Below are positions 63,671 to 64,000 of a stretch of DNA of 64,000 nucleotides, one piece after another. Every line of letters begins with the position of its first letter. The first letter of the stretch is position 1. The notes beneath the pieces are model-generated. The model was given only the letters and a program-made list of their open reading frames with translations, was not told the DNA's origin and did no database searches. A program made the translations under genes and the position numbers. This DNA comes from Sinonovacula constricta (lineage: Eukaryota; Mollusca; Bivalvia; Cardiida; Solecurtidae): contig CM017556.1 of the NCBI GenBank assembly GCA_007844125.1, forward strand, positions 21,488,057-21,552,056, in the 5' to 3' direction.

Positions 63671-63724
<54 letters not shown>

Positions 63725-63784
63725 CTCTCGCTCTCTCTCTCTCTCGCTCTCTCGCTCTCTCTCCCTCTCTCTCTCTCTCTCTCT

Positions 63785-63872
<88 letters not shown>
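63640..63872. repeat. Compound (CTAT)n(CT)n(AT)n microsatellite
   Basis: CTAT to about 63723, CT/CG-interrupted CT to about 63785, then AT to 63872. All long frames over it are artefacts. Confidence 0.97.
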
Positions 63873-63875
<3 letters not shown>

Positions 63876-64000
63876 ATCAGTGTGAAAACGAAACCAAGAA
63901 GAAATGCACCATACAGAAAATTTCGTTGTAAACAATAAAATGTTTACCTTTAAATTTCAGGAGCCTTAAATAAAATAAAATAAAAGACGAAAAATAACAT

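Noticed and set aside
63610..63938. Long Ile/Tyr/Ser-rich frames near the right end
   Set aside because: They are translations of CTAT, CT and AT simple repeats on both strands.

Overview
This is animal nuclear DNA. It is AT-rich, genes are split into small exons with GT..AG introns, and most of the window is introns and repeats. The repeat set (tRNA-derived SINEs, several MITE types, Penelope-like and LINE relics, LTR fragments, and an AGCTCAC-bordered repeat with ~140-bp internal units) together with the gene content suggests a mollusc, most likely a bivalve. That assignment is inference. No CRISPR, rRNA or bacterial-type operon is present.

Left part (1-22 kb): a ~0.97-kb block at 1-972 recurs almost identically at 18901-19889. 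Between the two copies lies a minus-strand three-exon gene (11974 to 9756) that assembles into a 117-residue Ly6/uPAR (three-finger fold) protein with signal peptide, ten cysteines and a hydrophobic GPI-type tail. A second intact signal-peptide exon of the same length and phase lies upstream at 14051-14003, in a duplicated promoter/exon-1 segment. A third copy at 3551-3503 has lost its ATG. Decayed Penelope-like RT (1.7-2.6 kb, and 4.8 kb) and a Crypton/QRICH1-type tyrosine-recombinase fragment (15.7 kb) are also present.

Middle (22-28 kb): LINE reverse-transcriptase 3' fragments, one split by another repeat, and an LTR with an adjacent polypurine tract (25796-27066, minus).

Right-centre (28035-42819, plus): a complete monoamine-oxidase-like gene. 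Eleven coding exons join in frame to 529 codons, with a Rossmann GAGISG motif, [15 protein letters not shown] and a C-terminal membrane anchor, as in mitochondrial outer-membrane MAO. The cysteine that carries covalent FAD in MAO A/B is replaced by Ala413 and the next aromatic-cage Tyr by Pro414. Tyr451, Lys306 and Trp404 are kept. Its introns hold a degenerate ~31-bp minisatellite hit by two MITEs, two SINE families, and two copies of a large dispersed repeat.

Right (43-64 kb): no convincing host gene. It holds microsatellites, two minus-strand SINEs, a solo LTR next to a TTAA-flanked piggyBac-like MITE, a second copy of the intron-1 TA-flanked MITE, a near-perfect foldback at 63.2 kb, and long AT-rich stretches without recognisable content.

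Ly6 and MAO have no evident functional link. All coordinates were read by eye. No alignments, splice predictions or searches were run.
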